Source: Coriobacteriia bacterium
GTDB lineage: Bacteria; Actinomycetota; Coriobacteriia; Anaerosomatales; PALSA-660
Direction of reading: 5' to 3'
DNA length: 5,157 nt
NCBI GenBank assembly: GCA_003133285.1
Contig: PKWR01000116.1
Location: forward strand, 1 to 5,157
In this document: positions 1 through 5,157 of the stretch, in pieces
Position numbering within the stretch: position 1 is the stretch's first letter
Layout: the number at the start of each line of letters is the position of its first letter
Program-made: the position numbers and the translations under genes
The notes under the pieces: generated by a model
What the model was told of the DNA's origin: nothing
The model's database searches: none
The model's input: the letters and a program-made list of their open reading frames with translations, nothing else

Positions 1-168
1 GATGCCGGCTTCGGGCGCGGTCTTGGCATCGCGCTGAAGAACGTGGACGATAGGCTCAAGGGCCACTTCGGCCCCGACAGTGGCATCTCGGTCGCGAGCG
101 TCGAGGGGCAGGGCACCACCGTGACGCTCACTCTGGGCGCGGCAATCAGGACGGGAGCGGAGCAGTGA
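1..168 (+). CDS. Sensor histidine kinase, C-terminal end of the ATPase domain (partial, LytS-like)
   Basis: The reading frame is open from base 1 to a TGA at 166-168 and encodes the last 55 residues of a protein whose start lies outside the window. It begins with a glycine-rich stretch (DAGFGRGLGIALKNV) followed by DDRL. This matches the G2 box and following helix of HATPase_c domains in LytS/YehU-type kinases, where GxGIGLxNVxxRL is typical. A last beta strand follows (GQGTTVTLTL), as expected at the end of the ATP-binding fold. The kinase would autophosphorylate on an upstream His and pass the phosphate to the response regulator encoded next. The two genes overlap by four bases (GTGA, 165-168), so they are very probably translationally coupled. 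The input domain, membrane segments and phospho-His are not visible, so the signal cannot be guessed. The LytS assignment rests partly on the LytTR partner. Confidence 0.85.
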   Translation, partial: DAGFGRGLGIALKNVDDRLKGHFGPDSGISVASVEGQGTTVTLTLGAAIRTGAEQ

Positions 169-881
169 CCGTCAAGGCACTGGTCGTCGACGACGAGGCC
201 CCCGCGCGCAGCGAACTGAGGTTCCTGCTCTCGGAAGCTGGCGGCGTCGAGGTCATCGGTGAGGCGAGCAACGCCACGGAGGCGCTGCAGCTGATCCGCG
301 CGATCCCCTACGACGTCGTGTTCCTCGATGTGGAGATGCCCGGGTTCTCGGGCCTCCGCCTCGCCGAGGTGCTGGGCGAGCTCGAGCATCCGCCCGCGAT
401 CATCTTCGTCACCGCCTACTCCGAGCACGCCGTGAAGGCCTTCGAAGTCGAAGCGGCGGACTACCTGGTCAAGCCGGTGGAGGTCGCCCGCCTGCGGCGC
501 GCGATCGAGCGCCTGACTCCCGCCCTGCCTGCGCCGGGCACCGCGCGCGTCGAACGCGTGCCCGTCGAGAAGGCCGGCAAGAAACTGCTCCTGTCCGTGG
601 AGGAGCTCTTCTACGTGATGGCCAAGGACGACTACAGCTACCTCTTCACCGACGGCGAGCGCTACCTCTCGACCATGTCGCTGGCTGACCTGGAACGGAA
701 GCTCGAGCCGCGCGGCTTCTTCCGCGTGCACCGCCGGTTCGTGGTCAACCTCGCGCAGGTCAAGGAGGTCGTGCCGATGTACGGCGGCACGCTCCTGCTC
801 ACGATGAAGGACCGCGCAACGTCCCAGGTCCCGGTCTCGCGCCGCCGCGTGCCTTCGCTCAAGAAGGCGCTGGGTCTGTGA
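165..881 (+). CDS. LytTR-family DNA-binding response regulator (LytR/AlgR type)
   Basis: This 238-residue protein has the standard two-domain layout. A receiver domain (about 3-118) carries the acidic pair D9/D10, phosphoacceptor D55 in VVFLDVEMPG, switch residue T83 in FVTAY, and K103 in YLVKP. A short Pro/Ala linker (about 118-130) leads to a LytTR DNA-binding domain (about 131-236). Its hallmarks are ELFYV (147-151), the FFRVHRRFVVNL core (185-196) and VPVSRR (222-227). All receiver catalytic residues are present, so it should be a phosphorylation-controlled transcription factor activated by the upstream kinase. LytTR regulators usually bind paired direct repeats upstream of target promoters; no such site is evident here, and the upstream region of this operon is outside the window. 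The GTG start overlaps the kinase stop, and GGAG-like stretches at 154-157 and 159-162 can serve as ribosome binding sites. It overlaps the next gene by four bases. Target genes are unknown; in this family they often concern the cell envelope, but that is not evidence here. Confidence 0.95.
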   Translation: MTVKALVVDDEAPARSELRFLLSEAGGVEVIGEASNATEALQLIRAIPYDVVFLDVEMPGFSGLRLAEVLGELEHPPAIIFVTAYSEHAVKAFEVEAADYLVKPVEVARLRRAIERLTPALPAPGTARVERVPVEKAGKKLLLSVEELFYVMAKDDYSYLFTDGERYLSTMSLADLERKLEPRGFFRVHRRFVVNLAQVKEVVPMYGGTLLLTMKDRATSQVPVSRRRVPSLKKALGL

Positions 882-1366
882 CGCGGCCGCCGCGAGACAA
901 GCCGTTCGTGATCGGCGTGATCTCGGACACGCACGGCGCGCTGCCGGACGCCGCATTCGAGGCGCTCACCGGTTCCGACGCCATCGTGCACGCCGGTGAC
1001 GTGGGTGTCGGTCACATCCCGGAGACGCTCGAGGCGATCGCTCCCGTCACGCTCGTCCGCGGCAGCAACTCGTGTGTGGCCGAGGCCCGCTCACCGATCG
1101 TCGCGAACGTCAGGCTCGGGGGAGTGCGGGTGATGGTCGCCCACATGGAGTCGGACCTCACCGGCGCCTTCGATCCCGCGCTGGTCGGCGCTCGCGTCGC
1201 GGTCTTCGGGCACACCCATCTCGCCGAGATCACGGAGTGCGACGGGGTTCTTTGGGTGAACCCGGGAAGCCCGTCGGACCCGCGGCAAGGGAGACCCAGG
1301 TCGGTCGCCCTCGTGACCGTCGCCGTCGATGGATCGGTCACCGCGCGGATCGTGTCGCTCGACTAG
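878..1366 (+). CDS. YfcE/MJ0936-type metallophosphoesterase (calcineurin-like phosphodiesterase) with an altered GNxD motif
   Basis: This is a 162-residue protein of the usual length for the small single-domain YfcE/MJ0936 phosphodiesterases, which cleave phosphodiester bonds with a two-metal (often Mn or Ni) centre in the cytoplasm. Visible motifs in order are D17 and H19 in ISDTHG, D41 in HAGD, H90 in VAHME, H113 and H115 in FGHTH, and NPGS (129-132). The block expected to read GN(x)D reads RGSNS (62-66), so the usual metal-ligand Asn position is Ser64 and the usual Asp is Ser66; Asn65 sits one position later. The third motif is also atypical, with HME instead of HGH. It may therefore have changed activity or metal binding. 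The physiological substrate is unknown even for better-studied members. The GTG start at 878 overlaps the regulator stop (GTGA), with a weak GAAGG about ten bases upstream. A later GTG at 908 would remove ten residues just before the first strand, so 878 is preferred. The stop overlaps that of the convergent lipoprotein gene. Confidence 0.9.
   Translation: MTRPPRDKPFVIGVISDTHGALPDAAFEALTGSDAIVHAGDVGVGHIPETLEAIAPVTLVRGSNSCVAEARSPIVANVRLGGVRVMVAHMESDLTGAFDPALVGARVAVFGHTHLAEITECDGVLWVNPGSPSDPRQGRPRSVALVTVAVDGSVTARIVSLD
1363..1366. other. Shared palindromic stop (CTAG) of two convergent genes
   Basis: The plus-strand phosphoesterase ends with TAG at 1364-1366. The minus-strand lipoprotein gene ends with TAG read from 1365 to 1363. 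Because CTAG is its own reverse complement, one tetramer terminates both genes and no intergenic DNA is left. A short inverted repeat brackets it (GCTCG at 1357-1361 and CGAGC at 1371-1375, nine-base loop) without a T-rich tail on either side, so it is at best a weak terminator candidate. Confidence 0.9.
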
Positions 1367-2157
1367 AGGGCGAGCTTCGCGAGCACGTCGGCGGGGAAGT
1401 ACGCGGCATCCGCGCCGTCGGTGCTGAAGTCGGCTATCTCCCCGGTCCACTTGCCTGACGAGTAGTGCGCCCAGACGCCGATCGGTTCCAGTCCCGACTC
1501 GGCCGGCTCCGCGATGGCGTTGCCCCACCACGAGCCGTTCGATGACTTGGCGATCTTGGCCTGGACCGTGAAGGTGCCGGTGTAGGTGGAGCCGGCGAAG
1601 GTCTTCGCGGACTTCATCGCGAACGTCTCGAAGGAGGCGAGCGTGGGGGCGGCAGGCGTGACGACGGGCTTCGTGAGCTTCTTCTTGAAGTCGAGGGCCT
1701 TCGCCAGGTCGGCGAACATCTCCGGGCCCGCGGCGGCCAGTGCAGACGCGGTGGCCCGCGATGCGCCGAACGGGGCGCTCCATGCGAGCCGCCACGCGTT
1801 CGGCCCGCCCTGCAGCGCGAAGAAGATGCGGGGCCCGCTGGGGGGCCACAGGTCGCCCACAGCGGCGCCGTCCTGCACGAACAGCTGGTTGACGGTGACG
1901 GTGCCGGTCAGGCCGAGCTCGGACTTCGCCTTCTTCAGGATCGCGGCGCGAGCGGCACTGCCGGTGCCGGGAGTCGTGACCGGGCCGCGCGCGGGTGCCG
2001 TGGGCGTCGCGACCGGTGTCGGCGTCGGGACGACGGTGGAGGTCGCCGGTGCCGTCGCCACGGGTGCGGAGGCCTTGCCCGAACTGCACCCGGTCGCGGC
2101 AGCGAGAAGCGCTGCGAGCAGGGCGATGGTGACCGGACGGGCTACTGCGGCGTTCAT
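1363..2157 (-). CDS. Predicted lipoprotein of unknown function with two similar domains
   Basis: This 264-residue protein is not one I recognise. It starts with a short positively charged segment, a hydrophobic helix (about 8-22) and a lipobox ending ATGC with Cys24 followed by Ser-Ser, which is a type II signal peptide. The mature protein should be lipid-anchored on the outer face of the membrane. A Thr/Pro/Ala spacer (about 30-66) leads to two similar globular units at about 73-157 and 180-264. Both share a K-x-A-K helix, TGTxTV, a middle aromatic strand around a Gly-x-x-Trp-like turn, and a final ADLAKAL or ADVLAKL helix. There are no catalytic motifs, so a binding or structural role is possible but unproven. 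The ATG at 2157 is chosen because a strong GGAGGAG lies just upstream and the signal peptide begins there; a longer in-frame extension to 2349 would run into pgi. It follows pgi by 46 bases on the same strand and is probably co-transcribed. Confidence 0.85.
   Translation of the reverse strand: MNAAVARPVTIALLAALLAAATGCSSGKASAPVATAPATSTVVPTPTPVATPTAPARGPVTTPGTGSAARAAILKKAKSELGLTGTVTVNQLFVQDGAAVGDLWPPSGPRIFFALQGGPNAWRLAWSAPFGASRATASALAAAGPEMFADLAKALDFKKKLTKPVVTPAAPTLASFETFAMKSAKTFAGSTYTGTFTVQAKIAKSSNGSWWGNAIAEPAESGLEPIGVWAHYSSGKWTGEIADFSTDGADAAYFPADVLAKLAL
1366..1620 (-). repeat. Second copy of the internal protein domain repeat in the lipoprotein
   Basis: These bases encode residues 180-264. 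Against residues 73-157 they share the pattern K-S/K-A-K, then T-G-T-x-T-V, then a central aromatic strand (VWAHYSSGKW against FFALQGGPNAW) and an ending helix (ADVLAKLAL against ADLAKALDF). The match is at protein level, by eye, and is divergent; there is no obvious DNA repeat. Confidence 0.5.
1687..1941 (-). repeat. First copy of the internal protein domain repeat in the lipoprotein
   Basis: These bases encode residues 73-157. The unit contains the LKKAK helix, TGTVTV, the FFAL...AWRLAW strand pair and the FADLAKAL helix, and resembles residues 180-264. The alignment was made by eye. An ancient domain duplication is the simplest reading, but convergent alpha/beta patterning cannot be excluded. 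Confidence 0.5.
1960..2067 (-). other. Low-complexity Thr/Pro/Ala spacer of the lipoprotein
   Basis: This encodes residues 31-66, made almost entirely of Ala, Pro, Thr and Val with short TP and PT runs (for example VVPTPTPVATPT). It sits directly after the lipidated Cys24 and before the first folded unit. Such stretches commonly act as flexible tethers that hold a lipoprotein domain away from the membrane. Confidence 0.75.
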
Positions 2158-2160
2158 GGT

Positions 2161-2167
2161 CTCCTCC
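2161..2167 (-). promoter_or_regulatory. Ribosome binding site of the lipoprotein gene
   Basis: The minus strand reads GGAGGAG here, three bases from the ATG at 2157-2155, so the GGAGG core has five bases of spacing. It is a near-consensus Shine-Dalgarno sequence and fixes the start at 2157 rather than the upstream in-frame ATG at 2349. Confidence 0.85.
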
Positions 2168-2203
2168 GTGTCGGGTCCGTTGGAACCTCGTGCTGTCCGG
2201 CGT

Positions 2204-3817
2204 TCACCGTTCCGCGAGCGCTCGCAGTGCGTGTGCGACGGCCTCGACGTGGGCGACGCCCGGGTCGGGCAGCGACACGTGGATGACCGGCCGTCCGTGC
2301 GAGCGGAGCGCGGCGATGTCGCCCGACGCCTGTGCCCGGTTGAGCACACCGAGAGTGTACGGCTTTCCCGGCACGGCGACGTCCTGCGGGCTTCCGGTGG
2401 TGATCACGACGAACAGCCCGGTGCACGGGCCGCCCTTGTGGTACTGGCCGGTCGAGTGCAGATAGCGCGGACCGAGCTCGGGAGTCACGACCATCGCCTT
2501 TGCGGCCCCCAAAGCCGCGCAGGCTTCGCGCAGGGGCGCGGAGAGCGCAGGGTCGTCCGGAAGGTATGACAGCACCGCCAGGTAGGACCCGTCGCCGGCA
2601 TGCGCCAGCACGCCGGCGAGTGCGGGCTCCAGCGCCTCCAGTCCTGCGGTCCCGCCGTCCGGAGCGGTCACCTCGATGCGGTCCGGCGCGGGCTCGGGGG
2701 TGCCGCCGGCGAGGATCGACTCGGTGGCCGCCTTCGCCTCGGCGACGTTGGGCTGGTCGAACGGCTCGATGCCGTTCAGGGCGGAGAAGAGCGCAACGGC
2801 CCATTCCCAGGACACGAACTCCGCGCCGAGGAGCGAGGGGTCGCCGATGACGGACTCGAAGACCGGCTCACCGGCCGGCAGGCGCGAGGCCAGCGAGGCC
2901 AGCGCCGCGTCGTCCGGAGTGCGCAGGACGAAGGTCATGCGGTCGGGGCCGTGGGCGGCAGGGTCGCCCGGCGCGTCCTCGAGCACCGGCAGGACGCCTG
3001 CGCCTCCCTTGCCGGTCGACTCGGCGACGAGCTGCTCCACCCACAGGCCGAACGCCGCGTACGGCTCGGAAACGACGAGCGTCAGCTTGTCGCGTCCCGA
3101 TGCGTAGGCGTCGGAGATCCACGCCGCCAGCGCAGCGCCGGGGTTGTCCGGCGACTCCACGCGGCACAGGTCTTCCGCACCGGCCGCCGCGGCGATGAGA
3201 CCCGAGACGTCGATGCCCGTGAGCGCGGCGGGGACCATGGCGAACGGGGTGAGCGCCGCATAGCGGCCGCCGACGTCGGGAGGGGAGAGGAAGGCCGTCG
3301 AGTATCCGTGTGTCCGTGCGTGCTGCTCCAGCTGCGAGCCCGGGTCCGTCACCGCGACGAAGTGCAGGTCCGTCGCGTCGCCGAGAGCGGGCTCCATCCA
3401 GTCCCGCAGCACCACGGCGAGGGAGAGCGGCTCGATGGTCGTGCCCGACTTGCTCGACACCACGACGAGGGTCGTCTCCGGCGCGATCGACGGGAGCAGT
3501 GTCGCGACCTGCTGCGGCGAGCTCGTGTCGAGCACGTGCAGGGCGGGCCGTCCGTCGGCGTGACCGAACACCCGCGACAGCACGAGGGGAGCGAGCGAGC
3601 TGCCTCCCATGCCGAGCAGCACCACGTCGGTGATGCCCGAGGCGGCGACGTCGACGCCGAAGGCCGCGAGCGAGGAGGCCCCGTCCGCGGCGTGCTGCGG
3701 GAGGCCGATCCACCCCAGCCGGTCCGCGGCGACGGCCGGATCGGCGAAGAGCGAGGCGTCGCGCGCGGCGAGCCGTTCGACGGCGCGCATCTGTGTCAGT
3801 CGGGTACGGGCATCCAC
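2204..3817 (-). CDS. pgi: Glucose-6-phosphate isomerase, type related to the transaldolase/PGI fusion family
   Basis: This 537-residue cytoplasmic enzyme interconverts glucose 6-phosphate and fructose 6-phosphate at the branch of glycolysis, gluconeogenesis and the pentose phosphate pathway. Visible motifs are the first SIS sugar-phosphate site GMGGSSL (69-75), SSKSGTT (121-127), GGRYAALTPF (183-192), ESTGK (266-270, E266 aligning with the catalytic Glu of PGIs), PFDQPNVAEAK (352-362, ending in the expected active-site Lys) and LHSTGQYHKGG (453-463). GMGGSSL and LHSTGQxHKGG are typical of the PGI half of bifunctional transaldolase/PGI proteins and of the standalone PGIs of about 550 residues in actinobacteria. 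Only about 60 residues precede the SIS domain, so no transaldolase is fused. The GTG start at 3817 is supported by GGAGG eight bases upstream; an ATG at 3813 is out of frame. It lies 87 bases after the permease gene and may have its own promoter, with the lipoprotein gene downstream in the same direction. Confidence 0.95.
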   Translation of the reverse strand: MDARTRLTQMRAVERLAARDASLFADPAVAADRLGWIGLPQHAADGASSLAAFGVDVAASGITDVVLLGMGGSSLAPLVLSRVFGHADGRPALHVLDTSSPQQVATLLPSIAPETTLVVVSSKSGTTIEPLSLAVVLRDWMEPALGDATDLHFVAVTDPGSQLEQHARTHGYSTAFLSPPDVGGRYAALTPFAMVPAALTGIDVSGLIAAAAGAEDLCRVESPDNPGAALAAWISDAYASGRDKLTLVVSEPYAAFGLWVEQLVAESTGKGGAGVLPVLEDAPGDPAAHGPDRMTFVLRTPDDAALASLASRLPAGEPVFESVIGDPSLLGAEFVSWEWAVALFSALNGIEPFDQPNVAEAKAATESILAGGTPEPAPDRIEVTAPDGGTAGLEALEPALAGVLAHAGDGSYLAVLSYLPDDPALSAPLREACAALGAAKAMVVTPELGPRYLHSTGQYHKGGPCTGLFVVITTGSPQDVAVPGKPYTLGVLNRAQASGDIAALRSHGRPVIHVSLPDPGVAHVEAVAHALRALAER

Positions 3818-3824
3818 GGCAGGG

Positions 3825-3831
3825 TCCTCCC
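3825..3831 (-). promoter_or_regulatory. Ribosome binding site of pgi
   Basis: The minus strand reads GGGAGGA here. The GGAGG core (3830-3826) is separated by eight bases from the GTG at 3817-3815, which supports that start. Its first bases fall within the downstream arm of an inverted repeat, so pairing of that arm in an RNA could reduce access. Confidence 0.8.
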
Positions 3832-3860
3832 TCGGAAGTCCCCGATATGGTACCCGAGGG
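3829..3860. repeat. Seven-base inverted repeat in the pgi leader
   Basis: CCCTCGG (3829-3835) and CCGAGGG (3854-3860) are perfect reverse complements separated by 18 bases. On the minus strand the later arm runs into the pgi ribosome binding site, and the spacer contains a candidate -10 element. It could be an operator, or an RNA hairpin on a read-through transcript from hypE and the permease. In such GC-rich DNA a chance repeat is also possible. Confidence 0.45.
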
Positions 3861-3873
3861 GTGCGTGCGGCAA
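3847..3873 (-). promoter_or_regulatory. Possible weak promoter for pgi
   Basis: Read on the minus strand, TTGCCG (3873-3868) could be a -35 and TACCAT (3852-3847) a -10 of the TANNNT form, with a 15-base spacer that is shorter than the usual 16-18. This is the most A/T-containing part of the gap, and a start near 3840 would leave a leader of about 23 bases. The match is weak. Confidence 0.25.
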
Positions 3874-3904
3874 CTGCGCGGACTCCCGCATCCCGTGCGG
3901 CTCC

Positions 3905-4879
3905 TCAGGCGTCGTCCGCGTCGTCGCTCTCGCCCGAGTCGGCGGCCTCGAGGCCGTGGCCGACGTCCTTCGCATCCAGACGCGCGACGAGCGCCCCGCC
4001 CGCGACCACCATCGCGCCGCCGGCGATTGTGGCGATCGTCAGCGGCTCGCCGAGGAACGCGGCGGCGAAGATGACGGCGGAGGCGGGCTCGGCGTAGGTG
4101 AGGATGGCGGCGTGGTCGGTGCGCACGCGGCGTAGCCCGGTCAGGAACAGCATGCTGGCGAAGGCCGTCTGCACGACGCCGAGCACGGCGAGCGCGCCGT
4201 AGAAGCCGACCGTCGTCGGAGCCTGCCCGTGGAGGTAGAGCCACGCGACGACCGGCAGGAGCAGCACGGCGGCGACGACGTACTCGATGAGCATGAGCGC
4301 CATGCCTGAGACCCCGACGAGGAGCCGCTTCGAGCGGAGCAGCAGCCATGCGTAGGTCAGCGCCGACGCGAAAGCGAGCGACGCTCCGAGCAGCTGCCTG
4401 CCGCTCGCCACGCCGAGGCCCTGCGGCGCGAGGATGACCACGATGCCGCCCAGCGCCAGGAGCATCGGGAGCACGATCCTGCGGTCGAACCGCTCGCCCG
4501 TCACGAACGGCGCAAGAGCGGCGACGAAGACGGGACCCATGTAGCCGAGCAGCTCGGCCGTGGCCACGTTGGCGAGCCCCAGCGCGCCGAAGAACAGGAT
4601 CCAGTTGATGGTGAGGATCGCGCCCTGGCCGACCAGCTGGCCGAGCTTGCGACGCGGGAGCCGGCGCACCTCCGCGAGGCCGCCGGTGGCCGCCATCCAC
4701 ACGAAGATGACGATGCCCGCGAACAGAACGCGGAAGAAGACCGTGAGGAACGGCGAGACGGGCAGAGGCGACCCCGCGTTGGCGGCGTGCAGCACGAGCG
4801 GGATGGTCCCCCAGATCAGGCCCGCAGCGGCGATCAGCAACAGGCCGACGAGAGAGTGGCGCCGGTCGGATGCCGGCAT
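3905..4879 (-). CDS. EamA/DMT-family membrane permease
   Basis: This 324-residue inner-membrane protein has ten predicted hydrophobic helices, roughly at 9-29, 43-63, 80-100, 106-126, 133-152, 162-182, 189-215, 225-247, 256-276 and 281-301. They form two EamA repeats of five helices (about 10-150 and 165-300), the standard drug/metabolite transporter layout. Family-like features are the GLIWGTIPL opening in helix 1, the GLANVATAEL and LGYMGPVFVA segments of repeat one, and the matching TDHAAILTYAEPASAVIFAAAFLGEPL of repeat two (254-280, written in full only by position elsewhere). EamA proteins export or import amino acids, nucleobases, sugars or drugs; sequence alone does not give the substrate. 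The tail (301-324) is hydrophilic and strongly acidic (SGESDDADDA). The ATG lies one base after the hypE stop (TGACATG on the minus strand) with no strong ribosome binding site, so translational coupling to hypE is likely. Confidence 0.93.
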   Translation of the reverse strand: MPASDRRHSLVGLLLIAAAGLIWGTIPLVLHAANAGSPLPVSPFLTVFFRVLFAGIVIFVWMAATGGLAEVRRLPRRKLGQLVGQGAILTINWILFFGALGLANVATAELLGYMGPVFVAALAPFVTGERFDRRIVLPMLLALGGIVVILAPQGLGVASGRQLLGASLAFASALTYAWLLLRSKRLLVGVSGMALMLIEYVVAAVLLLPVVAWLYLHGQAPTTVGFYGALAVLGVVQTAFASMLFLTGLRRVRTDHAAILTYAEPASAVIFAAAFLGEPLTIATIAGGAMVVAGGALVARLDAKDVGHGLEAADSGESDDADDA

Positions 4880-4880
4880 G

Positions 4881-5157
4881 TCAGCAGATCCGGGGCAGCT
4901 GCTCGCCGACCAGCATGTCCATGATCCGGCGCGCGCCGAAGGTCGTCTGCACGTAGACGCGGCCCGCGGGCCCCTCGGTGACCTGTCCGATGATCGCGGC
5001 CTCCTCGCCGTAGCGGGAGGCGCGCATCGCGGCGAGCGCCGCGTCGGCCTGCTCCGGCGGGACCACGGCGACCATCTTGCCCTCGTTGGCGACCTGGTAG
5101 ACGTCGTAGCCGAGCATCTCGCACGCGCCGCGCACCTGCTCGCGGACGGGCACGGAG
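4881..5157 (-). CDS. hypE: Hydrogenase expression/formation protein HypE, C-terminal part (partial)
   Basis: The last 91 residues of the protein are present; the rest lies beyond the right edge. The segment contains CEMLGYDVYQVANEGK, then RYGEEAAIIG, and ends in DMLVGEQLPRIC. This is the signature C-terminal domain of HypE, with the invariant final PRIC whose last Cys is functional. HypE takes a carbamoyl group from HypF on that Cys, dehydrates it with ATP to a thiocyanate, and passes the cyanide to iron on the HypC-HypD complex for the Fe(CN)2CO centre of [NiFe]-hydrogenases. The intact terminal Cys argues for a working enzyme, although its ATP-binding N-terminal domain is unseen. The organism should therefore make at least one [NiFe]-hydrogenase, with hypC, hypD or structural genes probably just outside the right edge. 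An EamA permease gene starts one base after the TGA. Confidence 0.95.
   Translation of the reverse strand, partial: SVPVREQVRGACEMLGYDVYQVANEGKMVAVVPPEQADAALAAMRASRYGEEAAIIGQVTEGPAGRVYVQTTFGARRIMDMLVGEQLPRIC

Noticed and set aside
1357..1375. Intrinsic bidirectional terminator between the convergent genes
   Set aside because: The stem is only five base pairs with a nine-base loop and there is no T-rich run on either side, so it is recorded only as a weak possibility.
1091..2089. Minus-strand open frame (332 codons) crossing the convergent junction
   Set aside because: It runs through both the phosphoesterase and lipoprotein genes out of frame and has shadow-like Arg/Gly/His-rich composition.
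2158..2349. N-terminal extension of the lipoprotein gene to an ATG at 2349
   Set aside because: It would overlap the conserved C-terminus of pgi and bury the signal peptide inside the protein, whereas the ATG at 2157 has an excellent Shine-Dalgarno sequence.
1586..2569. Plus-strand open frame (327 codons) opposite the lipoprotein and the end of pgi
   Set aside because: It is antisense to a gene with a good ribosome binding site and lipobox, and to conserved PGI sequence; it has no motif or ribosome binding site of its own that stands out.
3818..3904. Riboswitch or small RNA in the gap between the permease and pgi
   Set aside because: The gap is only 87 bases and holds no recognisable riboswitch core; one inverted repeat and a weak promoter-like pair are all that can be supported.
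2600..4135. Long plus-strand open frame (511 codons) opposite pgi and the permease
   Set aside because: Its product is dominated by Arg, Gly, His and Asp without any family motif, as expected for the antisense of GC-rich coding DNA, while the minus strand here encodes clear PGI and EamA proteins.
2868..4700. Long minus-strand open frame (610 codons) overlapping pgi and the permease in another frame
   Set aside because: It is an Arg/Ala/Gly-rich out-of-frame shadow crossing two real genes and the gap between them; no domain is recognisable.

Overview
The window is very GC-rich, with strongly G/C-biased third codon positions, tightly packed genes and frequent GTG starts. Together with a standalone actinobacterial-looking phosphoglucose isomerase, a LytS/LytTR-type regulator pair and a [NiFe]-hydrogenase maturation gene, this suggests a high-GC Actinomycetota-like bacterium with anaerobic or hydrogen metabolism, possibly Coriobacteriia-related. 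That placement is inference from gene content and style; nothing in the window fixes the taxon.

Layout. The left part (1-1366) is a plus-strand cassette of three genes joined by two identical GTGA stop/start overlaps: the tail of a sensor histidine kinase, a LytTR response regulator, and a small YfcE/MJ0936-type metallophosphoesterase. The right part (1363-5157) runs entirely on the minus strand. In transcription order it holds the 3' end of hypE (hydrogenase CN-ligand synthesis), an EamA/DMT-family permease starting one base after the hypE stop, an 87-base gap with a possible promoter and an inverted repeat, pgi (glucose-6-phosphate isomerase), and 46 bases later an unrecognised lipoprotein with two similar domains. 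The two blocks converge, and the last genes of each share the palindromic tetramer CTAG as their stop codons (1363-1366).

How the genes relate. The kinase and LytTR regulator form a classical two-component pair, and coupling to the phosphoesterase makes coordinated expression likely. HypE donates the cyanide ligands for a [NiFe]-hydrogenase; the permease rides on the same message but its substrate is unknown. pgi is a central carbon gene, and the lipoprotein is probably co-transcribed with it without an obvious functional tie. There are no RNA genes, mobile elements, CRISPR arrays or gene-free stretches above 300 bases. I see no convincing new defence or biosynthetic system. The most interesting points are the altered active-site motif in the phosphoesterase, the internal duplication in the lipoprotein, the shared-stop convergence, and the inverted repeat overlapping the pgi ribosome binding site.
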